DNA of 64,000 nt from UBA10649 sp963755335 (GTDB lineage Bacteria; Actinomycetota; Actinomycetes; S36-B12): contig CAVWJW010000008.1 in the NCBI GenBank assembly GCA_963755335.1, forward strand, positions 1,798,001-1,862,000, written 5' to 3'. A program made the position numbers and the translations under genes. Positions 62,638 to 64,000 of this stretch are shown in pieces (position 1 is the stretch's first letter; each line of letters opens with the position of its first letter). A model generated the notes under the pieces. It was not told where the DNA came from and searched no databases. It worked only from the letters and a program-made list of their open reading frames with translations.

Positions 62638-64000
62638 TCAGCGACCGAAGGCGGTCTGCTGGGTCACCAGCGGATCGGCGGGTGCCGAGGGCGCCGGCGT
62701 GCCAGGTGCGGGGTCGGTCGTCGATGCCCGGCACGCTGGTCGTGTCCGGGGCGGCGGTGGTGCCGTCGGGCAGGGTCCCGGTGCCGGGGACACCAGCGTC
62801 AGGAGCGACCACCGGGGGTGCCACGGTCGTGACCGCGCCCGTCTTGGAGTGCGTGAGCCACTCGTCCCACGTCTCGGTCCACACGGTGATGCCGTTGCCG
62901 AGGTTCTGCGGGATCGGCGTGCCGGTGATCTCGACGGGATCGCCGGGGATCACCTGGCCATACAGCCAGGCGGCATTCGTCGTGCTCATCCCCACGCAGC
63001 CGTGGCTGACGTTGGCGAACCCCTGCGATCCCACCGACCACGGGGCCGCGTGCAGGAACTCACCGGAGTACGTGATGCGCATCGCGTACTCCACCTCGAG
63101 GCGGTAGTACTCGGGATCGTTCTTCGCGGTGCCGCCGGTCGCGGCGTCCATGATCCTGGTGCGTTCCTTGCTGACGATCAGGACCGTCCCCGACCGCGTC
63201 TCGAATCCGGACTTGCCGGTGGTGATCGGGATGGTGCGCGCCTTATGACCGTCGATGTACACCCGGGCCGCGTGCTTGAGCGCGTCCACCTTCACGACGA
63301 GCTGCTGGCCGATGTTGAAGGTCGTCGAGCGGTTCTCCTTGCCGAAGACGCCCTTGTCGCTCTGGACGCCCTTGAGGTTCAGGTCGACCGTGACCGGGAT
63401 GTTGCCGGGCCAGTACTTGCGGGGCCGGAACTCGACGCTCGTGTCGCTCTTCCAGGCCCAGGCGCCCAGGAGTGGGGTCGGGGTGCGGACGACGAGCGCC
63501 CGCTCCACGTCGGCCTTGTTCTTGATGGCATGGTCGAACGTGACCGTGATCGGCGTGCCCGCCCCGACGGTGGAACCGGCATCGGGGAGCACCGAACCGC
63601 TGAAGAAGTCCTTGGGCTTCTTGGTGCGGATCTGGCCGGTCTGCGTGGTCGGGACGCCGCGCGCGTCGACGGCGGTGGCCTGGACCGTGTAGGTGGCCCC
63701 GAAGTCGAGGTTGGCCTTCTTGGCCGTCCAGACGGTGCCGTCAGGCGAGATCTCGCCCTTCATCGGCCCCTTGGGACCGACGACCGTGACGGACGACAAC
63801 TGGCCGTCGGTGGCCTTGACCACGATGCGCTGATCGGGGTCGACCCGCTTGGCACTGGCCGGCTCGGCGACCACGGTGGCTCGCGACTGCTCGGACGGGG
63901 TGACCGTCTGGAACTGCACGTCCGCGGTCATGGCCGGACCGCATGCCGTCAGTGCCAGGGCGCCTGCGCCGAGGGCAATGGCAAGCCTGCGTGCGGGGAA
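62638..64000 (-). CDS. L,D-transpeptidase lipoprotein (5' end outside window), one frameshift near the stop
   Basis: Extracellular L,D-transpeptidase forming 3-3 peptidoglycan cross-links. The window edge shows the signal peptide with lipobox LALTACGPA. Two Ig-like domains follow (~residues 45-250), then the YkuD catalytic domain with VYIDGHKARTIPITTGKSG, the His of FLHAAPWSVGSQG and the active Cys in NVSHGCVGMSTTNAAWL. The C-terminal tail is Pro/Thr-rich. An extra base at 62717-62721 diverts the end; restored it reads DPAPGTPAPSAPADPLVTQQ to the stop at 62638. Similar to LdtMt2-type enzymes. Confidence 0.92.

Overview
The window is chromosomal DNA of a high-GC, pigmented aerobic actinobacterium. 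The evidence is strong third-position GC bias, many GTG starts, PASTA kinase and RipA-like envelope genes, a class II DAHP synthase, and the actinobacterial ctaE-qcrCAB respiratory block. Gene content fits Nocardioidaceae (Aeromicrobium/Nocardioides-like). That placement is inferred from gene content, not from a marker phylogeny. I see no rRNA, tRNA, CRISPR, phage or insertion sequence. No gene-free stretch exceeds 300 bases; the longest is 163 bases between the rhamnose operon and its regulator.

Layout. (1) 1-10.6 kb: a complete L-rhamnose module on the minus strand (ABC importer rhaTPQS, mutarotase, isomerase, aldolase/dehydrogenase, kinase) with a divergent LacI-type regulator. (2) 10.7-15 kb: small accessory genes (YbaK deacylase, SQR-like flavoprotein, ArsR plus SRPBCC pair, GNAT/HhH/VOC group, monooxygenase). 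(3) 15-27.3 kb: a carotenoid region, cruF-GT2-crtD-like, then a secreted protein, an antiporter and metF, then crtE-crtI-mannosyltransferase-crtB facing crtYc-crtYd. The inferred product is a glycosylated monocyclic C40 carotenoid. (4) 27.3-37.5 kb: NadR-like P-loop protein, PASTA kinase, a LysR-controlled aldehyde dehydrogenase/FAD oxidase/PLP decarboxylase operon, ogt, aroG and a degenerate SDR. (5) 37.5-48.6 kb: a PPi-type phosphofructokinase, glycerol kinase, PlsC, hydrolase, short UvrA-like ATPase, glucokinase, ArsA-like protein, two SRPBCC proteins and a phosphoesterase. (6) 48.7-60.4 kb: fadD15, NlpC/P60 hydrolase, two zinc microproteins, DEDDh exonuclease/GIY-YIG fusion, trpD with a receiver-like protein, and ctaE-qcrC-qcrA-qcrB. 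(7) 60.4-64 kb: secreted phosphoesterase, COG4315 protein, YkgJ-type protein and an L,D-transpeptidase lipoprotein cut by the window edge.

From metF to qcrB the order follows the conserved actinobacterial backbone known from M. tuberculosis Rv2172c-Rv2196 (metF-like, idsA2, mptA, pknL, aroG, plsC, ArsA-like, SRPBCC, fadD15, NlpC/P60, exonuclease, trpD, ctaE, qcrCAB). Carotenoid, rhamnose and catabolic genes are insertions into or beside it.

Two window-wide signals stand out. First, at least sixteen genes have a TANNNT box ending 6 or 7 bases before the start codon, the arrangement of leaderless transcripts; this also fixes several starts. Second, seventeen genes are broken by single-base frameshifts. 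All are net insertions and about 34 of about 44 lie in 49.7-56.9 kb. Removing one base at each restores a conserved protein, so I read them as sequencing or assembly errors, and coordinates below span the restored genes.
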